Shown in pieces: positions 1 through 8,896 of a stretch of 42,160 nucleotides of DNA. Position 1 is the first letter of the stretch, and each line of letters opens with the position of its first letter. The stretch covers positions 1 through 42,160 of the forward strand of contig CAOKWI010000036.1 of assembly GCA_948473115.1 (NCBI GenBank), written 5' to 3'. Origin of the DNA: an uncultured Lachnospiraceae bacterium (lineage in GTDB: Bacteria > Bacillota > Clostridia > Lachnospirales > Lachnospiraceae). Under the pieces are notes generated by a model. It saw nothing but the letters and a program-made list of their open reading frames with translations, ran no database searches and was not told the origin of the DNA. The position numbers and the translations under genes are program-made.

Positions 1-80
1 ATGGAGTGTAAGACTAAATTCAGCCAATAGTGGAATTTACTTTTTCATTTAACCGAACTGTTACCCATGCAGAAAACCGA

Positions 81-109
81 TTGCCCTGTGGCTGATTGTT
101 TGATATAAT
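81..109 (+). promoter_or_regulatory. Sigma-A type promoter of the DUF5717 operon
   Basis: TTGCCC (81-86), a 17-base spacer and TATAAT (104-109), with an extended -10 TG at 101-102. It is the only good plus-strand promoter seen ahead of the four-gene operon. A MITE-like insertion (187-341) lies between it and the first start codon. Activity is inferred from the motif only. Confidence 0.55.
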
Positions 110-186
110 CAGTCATAGGGTATTCTTATTTATGGCAGTAAAGTGTTTGGGCAGTGGGCAGTGTTGACTTTACTGTCTTACCATAA

Positions 187-341
187 GGAACTGTTAAAGA
201 ATTAATCTTCACATTTGACTTGTCTGAGATAGCAAATGCTGCGTTGTTATCAGTCGACGATGCCCGCATCGTCTCCTTCTTCCGCCTTGCCTTTGCAATC
301 TCATCCTGCGTCAAAGTGTAAAGTTAATTCTTGACAGTTCC
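187..341. mobile_element. MITE-like element with terminal inverted repeats
   Basis: The left end GGAACTGTTAAAGAATTAA (187-205) and the right end TTAATTCTTGACAGTTCC (324-341) are inverted copies differing by one substitution and one indel. Both outer flanks read TAA (184-186 and 342-344), consistent with a 3-bp target duplication. At 155 bp it is too short for a transposase. A 62-codon minus-strand reading frame crosses it and leaves the element at its left end; I do not regard it as a gene. The element sits in the leader of the DUF5717 operon. Confidence 0.5.
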
Positions 342-365
342 TAAAGAAGAGTGGGTGAGTATGAA

Positions 366-3300
366 ATGCAGAAGATAATCGATCAGATCTTGGAGGGAAA
401 CTTCGATTATGAGAATGGTTCTCTCGATTTTTCATGCTTAAAAATAGATATTTCCCTGCGCCATGGTGAAAGCTATGAGGGAAGCTTCAGGGTGTACGCC
501 CCTGCGGGGAAATTTACCGCGGGCAGTGTGACGTCCTCCGACCTGAGGATGGAATGTCTCAGGCCGGAATTTGTGGGCACGGATGAGGAGATCGCTTTTC
601 GCTTTCACGGGGAACAGATGGAAGAGGGGGAAGTGGTAAAGGGAAATTTTTACATTGTCAGCAATCAGGGCGAATATTACCTGCCCTTTGTGGTATCCGT
701 GGAGCATACGGTACTGGAATCCTCCATAGGCCCTGTCAGGAATCTGTTCCACTTTGCCAATCTGGCGAAAAGCAGCTGGGAGGAGGCGGTAAAGCTGTTC
801 TATCTGCCGGATTTCCCCCTTGTGCTTTCAGGAAGCGACGCCCAGTACGCGGATGTGTACAGAGGGCTGTCCGCCTATCCCGGACAGGAACAGAATGTGG
901 AAGAGTTCCTGATCCGGATCAACAAGAAGCAGAGGATAGAATACCTGGTGGAAGAGAAGGAGCTTGTGCTGGAGAATGTATCCGGTGAACATGCCTATGA
1001 TGTCATAGAGAGGGAGCTGGGCATTGTGCGCAACGGCTGGGGCTACACCAGGCTCCATGTGGAGTGCAGCGGCGAATTTCTGTTCACGGAGAAGGAGGTG
1101 CTGACAGACGATGACTTCCTGGGCAACCGGTGCAGGCTGCCTGTGTTCATTGACGGCAGGCTGTGTCCCAGAGGCAACCATTACGGACAGGTCTTCCTGT
1201 ATAATTCCTACGTGTCCCTGACGGTTCCGGTGACGGTGAAGGCGGGGAACCAGCTGACGGGGGTGCCCGTCGATCTGACGAGAAAGCGCAGTATGGCGCG
1301 CATCATGGAGCTGTACCAGTCCTTCCGCTTGAAGAAGATCGGTACTTCCGCATGGCTGAAGGAAACGGGAAAGCTGGTGGAAAAGCTGGTGATCCAGAAT
1401 GAAAATGATACCGCTGTCAGACTGTTCCAGGCGCAGCTTCTCATTACGGAAGAAAAGTACAATGAGGCGGGATGGATACTGGATCATGTGGCGGAAATCC
1501 TGGAGGAGAGACCGGAGGAGGAGACACAGCTGGCCTACTATCTGTATCTCACCACCCTGATCCACAGCGAGGAGAAGTATATCAACAGAGTGACCTCCGA
1601 TGTGGAGCATATTTATAAGAAGGAACCGTCCAACTGGCGTGTGGCATGGCTTCTGCTGTATCTTTCACCGGAGTATGACAAATCGGCTTCCGTCAAGTGG
1701 GGATTTCTGGAAAAGCAGTACCGTTACGGCAGCCGGAGCCCTGTGATCTATATAGAAGCCCTGATTCTCCTGAACAATAACCCGGCGCTTCTGAGGCGGC
1801 TGGGAGACTTTGAGAAACAGCTACTCAATTACGGGACGAAGCGGGAATTCCTGAATGCGGAGGTGGTGGAACAGTTTCTGTACCTGGTGGGACGGGTCAG
1901 GGAGTTTTCACCGGTGCTGTTCGGCATCCTGGAGCGCCTGTACCGGAAGAAGCAGGATCAGAGGATATTGCAGGAGGCCTGCACCCTCCTGATCAAGGGA
2001 AACAGGACGGGAAGAAAATATTTCCGCTGGTACAGGGAGGGCGTGGAGGCGCAGCTGCGGATCACCAATCTGTATGAATATTATATGATGTCCCTGGATC
2101 TGGATGCCTCCTGCAAGCTGCCCAAGCAGGTATTGATGTACTTTTCGTACCAGAATCACCTGAATTACGAGCAGACGGCCTACCTGTACGAGTATGTCCT
2201 TAAGAACAGGGACCGGCTTGGGGATCTGTATCTGACTTACCAGCCCCGTATGGAGTGGTTTGTCATGGACCAGATCAGGAAAGAGCATATTAACAGACAC
2301 CTGGCAGCGCTTTATGAGAAGCTGCTCCGGCCCGAGATGATCGACGAACAGACGGCGGGGTCTCTTTCCAGGCTGCTTTTTGCACACCAGATACGGGTGG
2401 AGGATGACAGGATACGCAAGGTCTATGTCTATCAGCCCCATAACCTGCGTCCGGCGGAGTATTCCTTGAGCGGGGGCTGTGCCTGGGTGGCCCTGTACGG
2501 GAATGAATATACCATCGTGCTGGAGGACGCGTGGAAAAACCGGTTTATACGCAGTGTGGAATACACCCTGGAGAAACTGATGCTTCCCGGGAGACATCTG
2601 AGGCTGGTTTCCCCCCGTGTGACCGACTGTACGGAACTGGATCTGTATCTTGGCGAGAATGACAGGGAGGGAATCCCGGATTCCGGAGAGAGCCTTGACA
2701 GGGTGCTGCGGGTGCTTCGGCAGCCGGAGGTGGAGCCATCCATCAAGCGGGAACTGTACCTGAAGGTATTACAGTATTATTATGAAAAGGATAACATGGA
2801 GGCACTGGACAAATATCTGAAAAGCATTCCCGGAGACGAGCTGACTATGGAAGAGCGTGGCACGGTGATGAAATACCTGGTATACAGAGGGAATATTGAA
2901 CTGGCGGGGCAATGGCTGGAGAAATACGGCCCCTACTTCGTGGATGTGAAGGTTCTGGTGCGCCTGCTGGGTCCGCTGATGGAACGGCGGAGTATGATAG
3001 AGGAGCCTGTGCTGACAGCGGCGGCCTGCCATGTTTTCCGGAGGGGAAAGTATGACAGTATCGTGCTGGAATACCTGACCAGGTATTATGAGGGTATGAC
3101 CAAGAATATGCGGGATATCTGGAAGGCGGCGAAATCCTTTGAAGTGGACTGCTACAGGCTGTCCGAGAAGATGCTGGTGCAGATGCTCTATTCCGGCGCT
3201 TTCATCGGGGAGAAGATGGAGGTTTTCCGCTATTATGTATCCCAGGGAGCCAAGCCGGAGGTGGAGGAGGCGTTTCTGGCGCAGTGCGCCTTCGAGTATT

Positions 3301-3938
3301 TCGTACATGACCGCGTCACGGAAAGCTATGTGTACCAGGAGGTCGGGAACATGAGCAGGCGCAGCGAGCCGGTGCAGAAGATCTGTAAGCTGGCGTTCCT
3401 GAAATACTATGCGGAGAATCAGGATGAGAGGCAGCCGCTGCAGATGGAGCTGGCGGAAAGCTTCCTGCGGGAGCTGATGGCGGAGGGAATCCATCTGAAC
3501 CTTTTCAGGGAATACGGGGAGTATCCGGACCTGCAGCAGGAGCTGGCGGACAAGACCATTATTGAGTACCGGGCAGCGCCCGGCAGCAAGGCATGCATCC
3601 ATTACGTGATGCTCTATGAGAACGGGGAGTCGGACGCATACAGGGCAGAGTACATGCGGGATGTGTACGGCGGCGTCTGCTTTAAGGAATTTATCCTGTT
3701 CTTCGGCGAAAATCTCCAGTATTACATCACCGAGGAGCGAGACGGCGAGGAACAGCTGACGGAGAGCGGGACGATCCAGAGCAGTGACGCCGCGGGCAAT
3801 GTGGAGGCCGGCAGATATCAGCTGCTCAACGACATTATGCTCAGCAGGGCGCTTGAGGATTACGACACAATGGATGACCTGCTGGAGGAGTACTACAGAA
3901 AGGAATTTCTGAACGGACAGCTGTTTTGTATCAAATAG
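366..3938 (+). CDS. DUF5717 family protein
   Basis: Large cytoplasmic protein of 1190 residues that I recognise as DUF5717, a Clostridia family of unknown function. The N-terminal 300 residues are beta-rich. From about residue 310 the protein is a long run of alpha-helical pairs rich in Leu, Tyr, Glu and Arg, resembling TPR-like solenoid repeats and suggesting a scaffold. No catalytic motif, signal peptide or membrane segment is visible. I prefer ATG 366, preceded six bases upstream by GGTGAG; GTG 351 is in frame but has its purine run directly against it. The DUF5716 gene follows after 15 bases and two more uncharacterised genes complete the operon. Function is unknown; the family name is recall and should be confirmed by a profile search. 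Confidence 0.85.
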   Translation: MQKIIDQILEGNFDYENGSLDFSCLKIDISLRHGESYEGSFRVYAPAGKFTAGSVTSSDLRMECLRPEFVGTDEEIAFRFHGEQMEEGEVVKGNFYIVSNQGEYYLPFVVSVEHTVLESSIGPVRNLFHFANLAKSSWEEAVKLFYLPDFPLVLSGSDAQYADVYRGLSAYPGQEQNVEEFLIRINKKQRIEYLVEEKELVLENVSGEHAYDVIERELGIVRNGWGYTRLHVECSGEFLFTEKEVLTDDDFLGNRCRLPVFIDGRLCPRGNHYGQVFLYNSYVSLTVPVTVKAGNQLTGVPVDLTRKRSMARIMELYQSFRLKKIGTSAWLKETGKLVEKLVIQNENDTAVRLFQAQLLITEEKYNEAGWILDHVAEILEERPEEETQLAYYLYLTTLIHSEEKYINRVTSDVEHIYKKEPSNWRVAWLLLYLSPEYDKSASVKWGFLEKQYRYGSRSPVIYIEALILLNNNPALLRRLGDFEKQLLNYGTKREFLNAEVVEQFLYLVGRVREFSPVLFGILERLYRKKQDQRILQEACTLLIKGNRTGRKYFRWYREGVEAQLRITNLYEYYMMSLDLDASCKLPKQVLMYFSYQNHLNYEQTAYLYEYVLKNRDRLGDLYLTYQPRMEWFVMDQIRKEHINRHLAALYEKLLRPEMIDEQTAGSLSRLLFAHQIRVEDDRIRKVYVYQPHNLRPAEYSLSGGCAWVALYGNEYTIVLEDAWKNRFIRSVEYTLEKLMLPGRHLRLVSPRVTDCTELDLYLGENDREGIPDSGESLDRVLRVLRQPEVEPSIKRELYLKVLQYYYEKDNMEALDKYLKSIPGDELTMEERGTVMKYLVYRGNIELAGQWLEKYGPYFVDVKVLVRLLGPLMERRSMIEEPVLTAAACHVFRRGKYDSIVLEYLTRYYEGMTKNMRDIWKAAKSFEVDCYRLSEKMLVQMLYSGAFIGEKMEVFRYYVSQGAKPEVEEAFLAQCAFEYFVHDRVTESYVYQEVGNMSRRSEPVQKICKLAFLKYYAENQDERQPLQMELAESFLRELMAEGIHLNLFREYGEYPDLQQELADKTIIEYRAAPGSKACIHYVMLYENGESDAYRAEYMRDVYGGVCFKEFILFFGENLQYYITEERDGEEQLTESGTIQSSDAAGNVEAGRYQLLNDIMLSRALEDYDTMDDLLEEYYRKEFLNGQLFCIK

Positions 3939-3953
3939 ATCGGGAGGTGCGGC

Positions 3954-5240
3954 GTGGGACTGCTGAAAAATGATAAACTGATCGTCGGTTATGACCTGGG
4001 CAACCGTTTCTCGCAGATCAGCTATGCTGTATCGGCCGACGGGGACGTGGAAACCCTGTCCCAGGTGGCGGGAGCGCAGATCTATAATGTCCCTACGGTA
4101 CTGTGCAAGCGCACAGGGGTCAACCAGTGGTTCTACGGGAAGGAAGCGCTCCGCAATGGGGCGGAGGGGCAGGGGATCCTGGTGGAAAACCTGGTGGAGC
4201 TGGCGCTGGATGGGGAACCCATACTGATCGAGGAGGACAGCTATGACCCGGTGTCGCTGCTCACGCTGTTCTTTAAGCGCAGTCTGGGGATGCTGTCCCA
4301 GGCGGGGACTTCGGAGAAGCTGGGGGCGCTGATGATCACCTGCGAGCAGCTGGACCACCGGATGATAGACCTGTTAAACCAGATGCTGGAGGGGCTCAGG
4401 CTCAGGACGGAGAGGATATTTTTCCAGAGCCATATGGAGAGCTTTTATCACTATATGATCCGGCAGCCTGAGGAACTCAGGACAGCCCGGTCGATGCTCT
4501 ATGATTACCGCGGGGACAGGATCCGGATCTTTGACCTGGATTATAACAGGCGCACCACGCCTGTGGTGGCGTTTATCGAGGAGAGCGTTGCGGACTTTCC
4601 CGTGTGGTATACGGAGGGCGGGGACGCGGAAATGCTCTCGGAGGCATATAAGCAGGCGTTGGACAAGGCCTTTCTGCGCCTGGCGGAGCTCAGCTTCGGC
4701 AGCAGGGCGGTGAGCTCCGTGTTCCTCATCGGGGACGGCTTCTCGGAGGAATGGATGAAGGATTCGCTGCGTTTCCTGTGCAGGGGGAGAAGGGTTTTCA
4801 AGGGGAATAACCTTTTCAGCAAGGGCGCCTGCAACGGGATGCAGGAGAGGATACATGTCAGCCCCACAGGGCGGGAATACATCTTTCTGGGCAATGACAA
4901 GCTCAAGGCCAATGTGGGAATGGACGTCATGCGCCAGGGCGCGGCCTCCTATCTGGCGCTTCTGGACGCGGGGGTCAACTGGTATGAGGCGGATCAGGTC
5001 ACGGAATTTTATCTGCAGGAGGGGAATCAGATCAGCCTGAAAATCACGCCGCTGATCGGGAAGGAGACCCGCACTGCGCTGATCACCCTGGAGGATCTGC
5101 CCGCGGGGATCAGCCGGATCCGTGCAAGGCTTTATCTGGAGGCGGAAAACCGCCTGGCAGTGGAGATAGAGGATCTGGGGCTGGGCGAGCTCCGGCTGCC
5201 CTCCGGGAAAACCTGGAGTGAAACCATAGAATTATATTAA
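3954..5240 (+). CDS. DUF5716 family protein, actin/Hsp70-like fold
   Basis: Protein of 428 residues starting at GTG 3954 behind GGGAGGTG. Near the N-terminus the motif IVGYDLGNRFS (about 10-20) resembles the phosphate-1 loop of the actin/Hsp70/MreB superfamily, and VFLIGDGFSEEW (about 256-267) resembles the adenosine loop. The expected phosphate-2 DxGGGT is poorly kept (YDYRGDRIRIF), so ATP hydrolysis is doubtful and it may be a nucleotide-binding pseudo-ATPase. The last 100 residues look beta-rich, like a substrate or partner domain. Translationally close to DUF5717 (15-base gap), so probably a partner of that scaffold. DUF5716 is the family I recognise; its cellular role is not known to me. 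Confidence 0.8.
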   Translation: MGLLKNDKLIVGYDLGNRFSQISYAVSADGDVETLSQVAGAQIYNVPTVLCKRTGVNQWFYGKEALRNGAEGQGILVENLVELALDGEPILIEEDSYDPVSLLTLFFKRSLGMLSQAGTSEKLGALMITCEQLDHRMIDLLNQMLEGLRLRTERIFFQSHMESFYHYMIRQPEELRTARSMLYDYRGDRIRIFDLDYNRRTTPVVAFIEESVADFPVWYTEGGDAEMLSEAYKQALDKAFLRLAELSFGSRAVSSVFLIGDGFSEEWMKDSLRFLCRGRRVFKGNNLFSKGACNGMQERIHVSPTGREYIFLGNDKLKANVGMDVMRQGAASYLALLDAGVNWYEADQVTEFYLQEGNQISLKITPLIGKETRTALITLEDLPAGISRIRARLYLEAENRLAVEIEDLGLGELRLPSGKTWSETIELY

Positions 5241-5261
5241 AATGGGATTAGGGTGTTTATC

Positions 5262-6107
5262 ATGCGTGTCAGTGTCTGTGTAGGTGATTATGCCACAACT
5301 CCATATTGTATTCCGGGGCTGGAACTGAATGTATACTCCATGGAAGAATTGTGTTATTGTATAAAGGAGAATGCATTCCTGCTGGATTTCTCGCTGATGA
5401 ACGACAGTCTGATCGACTGGATCGAGAGACAGTGCGGCCTGAAAAACCTGGCCAGGGAGCTTTACCAGCTGGCCCATAAGAACGGTTCCCTGAGCGCCTT
5501 CGGCATGACGATCCTGGCATACACAGGGCTCTATGACGAAGATGTGATCAGGGAGACCGGCCAGGTGCTGAAAAAGGGAGCGGGTCTGAGCACCGTGGAG
5601 AAGCGCAAGAGCCAGATCGACCATCTGGTGCGGCAGAAAAAGTTCCTGTCGGCGCTGCGGGGATATGACCAGCTGCTGGAGAGCTGGGGAGAATTTGAGC
5701 GGGATCAGGAACAGCCGCCGGCGGCTTCCACCAGGGCAGCCATCCTGCACAATAAAGGCGTGGCATTCGCGGGGCTCATGCTGTACGGGCGGGCGGCGGC
5801 CTGCTTCCGGGAGGCATATCAGATCAGCGGCGCGGAGGACGATTACACGGGGTATCTGGCGGCCAAGAGGATGGAACTGCCGGAGGGCGACTATGTGGCG
5901 CTGGCGGCGGAGAACGCGGGAAACTACCAGTACGTGCTGCAGCTGGAGAAAAAGCTGGAACAGCTTACCCGGGACTGGGAATCCCAGCCGGAATATTTAA
6001 GGCTTTACAACAGGCGGGAGCTGCGGGGGACTGACCGGCAGAGGTATCAGGAGGAGAGCGACGGCCTGACGCAGGCGCTCAAGGGCAGTTATCGGAAAGG
6101 TTTCTGA
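5262..6107 (+). CDS. Uncharacterised helical-repeat protein of the DUF5717 operon
   Basis: Soluble protein of 281 residues. ATG 5262 is chosen over GTG 5253 because AGGGTG lies just upstream and the protein then begins MRVSVCVGDYATTPYC. An N-terminal segment of about 60 residues with several Cys is followed by alpha helices. The segment around residues 165-205 (HNKGVAFAGLMLYGRAAACF, then REAYQIS) has the small/large residue spacing of a TPR pair. No catalytic residues stand out. It lies 21 bases after DUF5716 and 26 bases before the coiled-coil membrane gene, so all four are probably co-transcribed. I do not recognise a named family; a TPR-type adaptor is an inference. Confidence 0.75.
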   Translation: MRVSVCVGDYATTPYCIPGLELNVYSMEELCYCIKENAFLLDFSLMNDSLIDWIERQCGLKNLARELYQLAHKNGSLSAFGMTILAYTGLYDEDVIRETGQVLKKGAGLSTVEKRKSQIDHLVRQKKFLSALRGYDQLLESWGEFERDQEQPPAASTRAAILHNKGVAFAGLMLYGRAAACFREAYQISGAEDDYTGYLAAKRMELPEGDYVALAAENAGNYQYVLQLEKKLEQLTRDWESQPEYLRLYNRRELRGTDRQRYQEESDGLTQALKGSYRKGF

Positions 6108-6133
6108 CAGGAACCGGAACAGGAGTACCATAG

Positions 6134-7303
6134 ATGGGATTTTGGCGGAATTTATTTCGTAGGAAAAGAGTGGCGGAGGAAACCGAGGAAAACTGGGAGC
6201 AGATCGTTTATCCCAGGGACCAGGTGGATTTCCGGAATGAGGAGCAGCGGAGCCGGTATATCACCGACTGTCTGGAGCAGATGGCGGAGGCGTCGAAGGA
6301 GATCGACGAACTGAACGGCGAATATGACAGGGTGACTTCCTATCTGAAGGATATGGAGGAGATCGAGGCGCTTCCCGGCCAGGACAGGGAGGAGATCAAT
6401 ACCTTCGCCCGCAAGCTTCTGACGCTGGAACAGGAGAGGGAGCATTACCTGGACCGGAAGAACGGGATGAACGATACGGAGTATTACCAGATGCGCAAGC
6501 AGGAGGAGGATGTGGAGGAGGGGCTGGCCCGGCTGAAGCAGGCGGAAGGCTACGGCGGCCTCATCAAGCAGGATATGCGCAGGCTGGAGAGGGAGAGGCA
6601 GGCTTACGAGTTCCGCCGGGCGGAGCTGGAGGTGGCCATGCAGAATTTCAGGGGAATGGCGGTGATCTTCCTGACGGCTTTCGCGGTCTGCATCGCCATG
6701 CTTCTGATCCTGCAGTTTGGCTTTGAGTATGACACAAAAATGGGGATGCTCCTGGCGGTGGCGGCGGCAGCCGTAGCGCTGACGGTGCTCTGTATCCGCT
6801 TTATCGACGCCGACAAGGAGAAGGCCAGCGTGGCGTACGGCATCAACAAGCTGATCCAGCTGCAGAACAAGGTAAAGATCCGGTATGTGAACAACCGTAA
6901 CCTTGTGGACTATTACTGCCTGAAATACAATACGGACAGCTCGGCGAAGCTGGAGAAGAAATGGAAGCAGTACCAGCAGGAGAAGGAGGAGCGGAAGCAG
7001 TACGCGGAGGCGGAGGCGAAGATGGAGTATTACCAGAAACAGCTGGTGGGCAGGCTTTCCCGATACAGGGTCAATGATCCGGAGAGATGGGTGGGGCAGC
7101 CGGGGGCGCTGCTGGATAAACGGGAGATGGTGGAGATCCGCCATGACCTGATTCTGCGCCGGCAGGCGCTGCGTAAGCAGATCGATTACAATAACAATAT
7201 AGGTGAGACCGCCAGGCAGGAGGTCAAGGATGTGGCAAAGCAGTTTCCCATGTATATGGCGGAAATTCTGGACATGGTAGAACGTTATGACAAACAGGGT
7301 TGA
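6134..7303 (+). CDS. Coiled-coil membrane protein of the DUF5717 operon
   Basis: Protein of 389 residues with two closely spaced hydrophobic helices (about 174-196 and 202-223). These are flanked by long charged Glu/Gln/Lys/Arg-rich regions predicted to form coiled coils (about 40-165 and 240-320). Both coiled-coil arms would lie on the same side of the membrane, most simply in the cytoplasm, where they could anchor the DUF5717/DUF5716 proteins. Start ATG 6134 follows AGGAG with good spacing. The stop codon overlaps the -35 box of the purB promoter. No named family is recognised; topology and role are inferred. Confidence 0.78.
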   Translation: MGFWRNLFRRKRVAEETEENWEQIVYPRDQVDFRNEEQRSRYITDCLEQMAEASKEIDELNGEYDRVTSYLKDMEEIEALPGQDREEINTFARKLLTLEQEREHYLDRKNGMNDTEYYQMRKQEEDVEEGLARLKQAEGYGGLIKQDMRRLERERQAYEFRRAELEVAMQNFRGMAVIFLTAFAVCIAMLLILQFGFEYDTKMGMLLAVAAAAVALTVLCIRFIDADKEKASVAYGINKLIQLQNKVKIRYVNNRNLVDYYCLKYNTDSSAKLEKKWKQYQQEKEERKQYAEAEAKMEYYQKQLVGRLSRYRVNDPERWVGQPGALLDKREMVEIRHDLILRRQALRKQIDYNNNIGETARQEVKDVAKQFPMYMAEILDMVERYDKQG

Positions 7304-7328
7304 CAGATCCTGAAATATGAGGTACAAT
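7300..7328 (+). promoter_or_regulatory. Promoter of purB
   Basis: TTGACA (7300-7305), a 17-base spacer and TACAAT (7323-7328): a near-perfect sigma-A promoter overlapping the stop codon of the preceding gene. The roughly 90-base leader contains a 10-bp imperfect hairpin, GCAGAGGCGC paired with GCGCCTTTGC. Confidence 0.75.
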
Positions 7329-7424
7329 TTATTTGGAAAAAGAGATTGCATAATTGCAGAGGCGCTGGGTCCGAAAGGGTTCTGCGCCTTTGCAATGAAA
7401 AAATATAAAAAAGGAGAACCCGGA

Positions 7425-8876
7425 ATGAGTACAGACAGATACCAAAGCCCCCTGTCCGAGCGCTATGCCAGCAGGGAAATGCAGTACATTTTTTCCCCTG
7501 ACATGAAATTCCGCACCTGGAGGAAGCTCTGGATCGCCCTTGCGGAGACGGAGAAGGAACTGGGATTGAGCCAGGACGGCAAGCCGGTGATCACGGAGGA
7601 GCAGATTGAGGAATTGAAAGCCCATGCCGAGGACATCAATTATGATGTGGCAAAGGCGCGGGAAAAGGAAGTCCGCCATGACGTCATGAGCCATGTGTAT
7701 GCTTACGGGCAGCAGTGTCCCAAGGCGGCAGGTATCATTCATCTGGGCGCCACATCCTGTTATGTGGGCGATAATACGGATATCATAGTGATGACGGAAG
7801 CGCTGAAGCTGGTGAAGAAGAAGCTGGTGAACGTGATCGCGGAGCTGGCGGATTTCGCGGAAAAATATAAGTCCCAGCCCACCCTTGCCTTTACCCACTT
7901 CCAGCCGGCCCAGCCCACAACGGTGGGAAAGCGTGCGACCCTCTGGATGCAGGAATTCTACCTGGATCTGGAGGATCTGGATTATGTGCTGGGAGGCATG
8001 AAGCTGCTGGGATCCAAGGGAACCACAGGCACACAGGCTTCCTTCCTGGAGTTATTCAACGGGGATCAGGAGACCATAGATAAGATCGATCCCATGATCG
8101 CCCGCAAGATGGGCTTCCGGGAATGTTTTCCCGTGTCGGGCCAGACCTATTCCCGCAAGGTGGACACTCGTGTGGCCAATGTGCTGGCTGGCGTTGCGGC
8201 TTCCGCCCACAAGATGAGCAATGACATCCGTCTGTTACAGCATTTGAAGGAGGTGGAGGAGCCCTTTGAAAAGAGCCAGATCGGTTCTTCCGCCATGGCA
8301 TATAAGAGAAATCCCATGCGCAGCGAGAGGATCGCGTCCCTTTCCCGCTATGTGATGGTGGACGCCCTGAATCCGGCGATCACCTCCGCGGTACAATGGT
8401 TTGAGAGGACGCTGGACGATTCCGCCAACAAGCGCCTGTCCATTCCCGAAGGCTTCCTTGCCGTCGACGGCATCCTGGATCTGTGCCTGAATGTGGTGGA
8501 CGGGCTGGTGGTTTATCCCAAGGTCATCGAGAAGCGTCTGATGAGCGAGCTTCCCTTTATGGCGACGGAAAATATCATGATGGACGCGGTGAAGATGGGC
8601 GGAAACCGTCAGGAGCTCCATGAGCGCATCCGGGAGCTTTCCATGGAGGCGGGAAGGAATGTGAAGGTGGAGGGAAAGGAGAATAACCTTCTGGAGCTGA
8701 TCGCGGCGGATCCGGCGTTCAACATGACGCTGGAGGATCTGCAGAAGACCATGGAACCCTCCAGGTATGTGGGGCGCTCCGTGGAGCAGGTGGACGCTTT
8801 CCTGGCGAAGGTGATCCGTCCTGTGCTGGAGGAAAACAGGGAATTATTGGGTGTGAAGGCAGAAATAACGGTATAG
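7425..8876 (+). CDS. purB: Adenylosuccinate lyase
   Basis: Catalyses two fumarate-releasing steps of purine synthesis: SAICAR to AICAR, and adenylosuccinate to AMP. The 483-residue protein has the fumarase/ASL superfamily signature SSAMAYKRNPMRSE (about 287-300) with its flexible catalytic loop. The segment GATSCYVGDNTD near residue 110 and the THFQPAQPTT segment near residue 160 carry conserved substrate-binding residues. ATG 7425 is chosen because AAAGGAG lies eight bases upstream and MSTDRYQSPLSERYAS matches the usual ASL N-terminus; a longer in-frame extension to 7317 would start inside the promoter. Its own promoter lies upstream and the PurF-like gene follows after 20 bases, so the two are likely co-expressed. 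A homotetramer in the cytoplasm is expected from the family. Confidence 0.96.
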   Translation: MSTDRYQSPLSERYASREMQYIFSPDMKFRTWRKLWIALAETEKELGLSQDGKPVITEEQIEELKAHAEDINYDVAKAREKEVRHDVMSHVYAYGQQCPKAAGIIHLGATSCYVGDNTDIIVMTEALKLVKKKLVNVIAELADFAEKYKSQPTLAFTHFQPAQPTTVGKRATLWMQEFYLDLEDLDYVLGGMKLLGSKGTTGTQASFLELFNGDQETIDKIDPMIARKMGFRECFPVSGQTYSRKVDTRVANVLAGVAASAHKMSNDIRLLQHLKEVEEPFEKSQIGSSAMAYKRNPMRSERIASLSRYVMVDALNPAITSAVQWFERTLDDSANKRLSIPEGFLAVDGILDLCLNVVDGLVVYPKVIEKRLMSELPFMATENIMMDAVKMGGNRQELHERIRELSMEAGRNVKVEGKENNLLELIAADPAFNMTLEDLQKTMEPSRYVGRSVEQVDAFLAKVIRPVLEENRELLGVKAEITV

Positions 8877-8896
8877 TTGCAGACAGGAGAGAGGAA

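Noticed and set aside
126..314. 62-codon minus-strand ORF in the first 350 bases
   Set aside because: It crosses the MITE-like element, its composition is odd and no family is recognised.
2769..4358. Long minus-strand ORF opposite DUF5717/DUF5716
   Set aside because: Shadow of the codon bias of the plus-strand genes; no RBS or domain.
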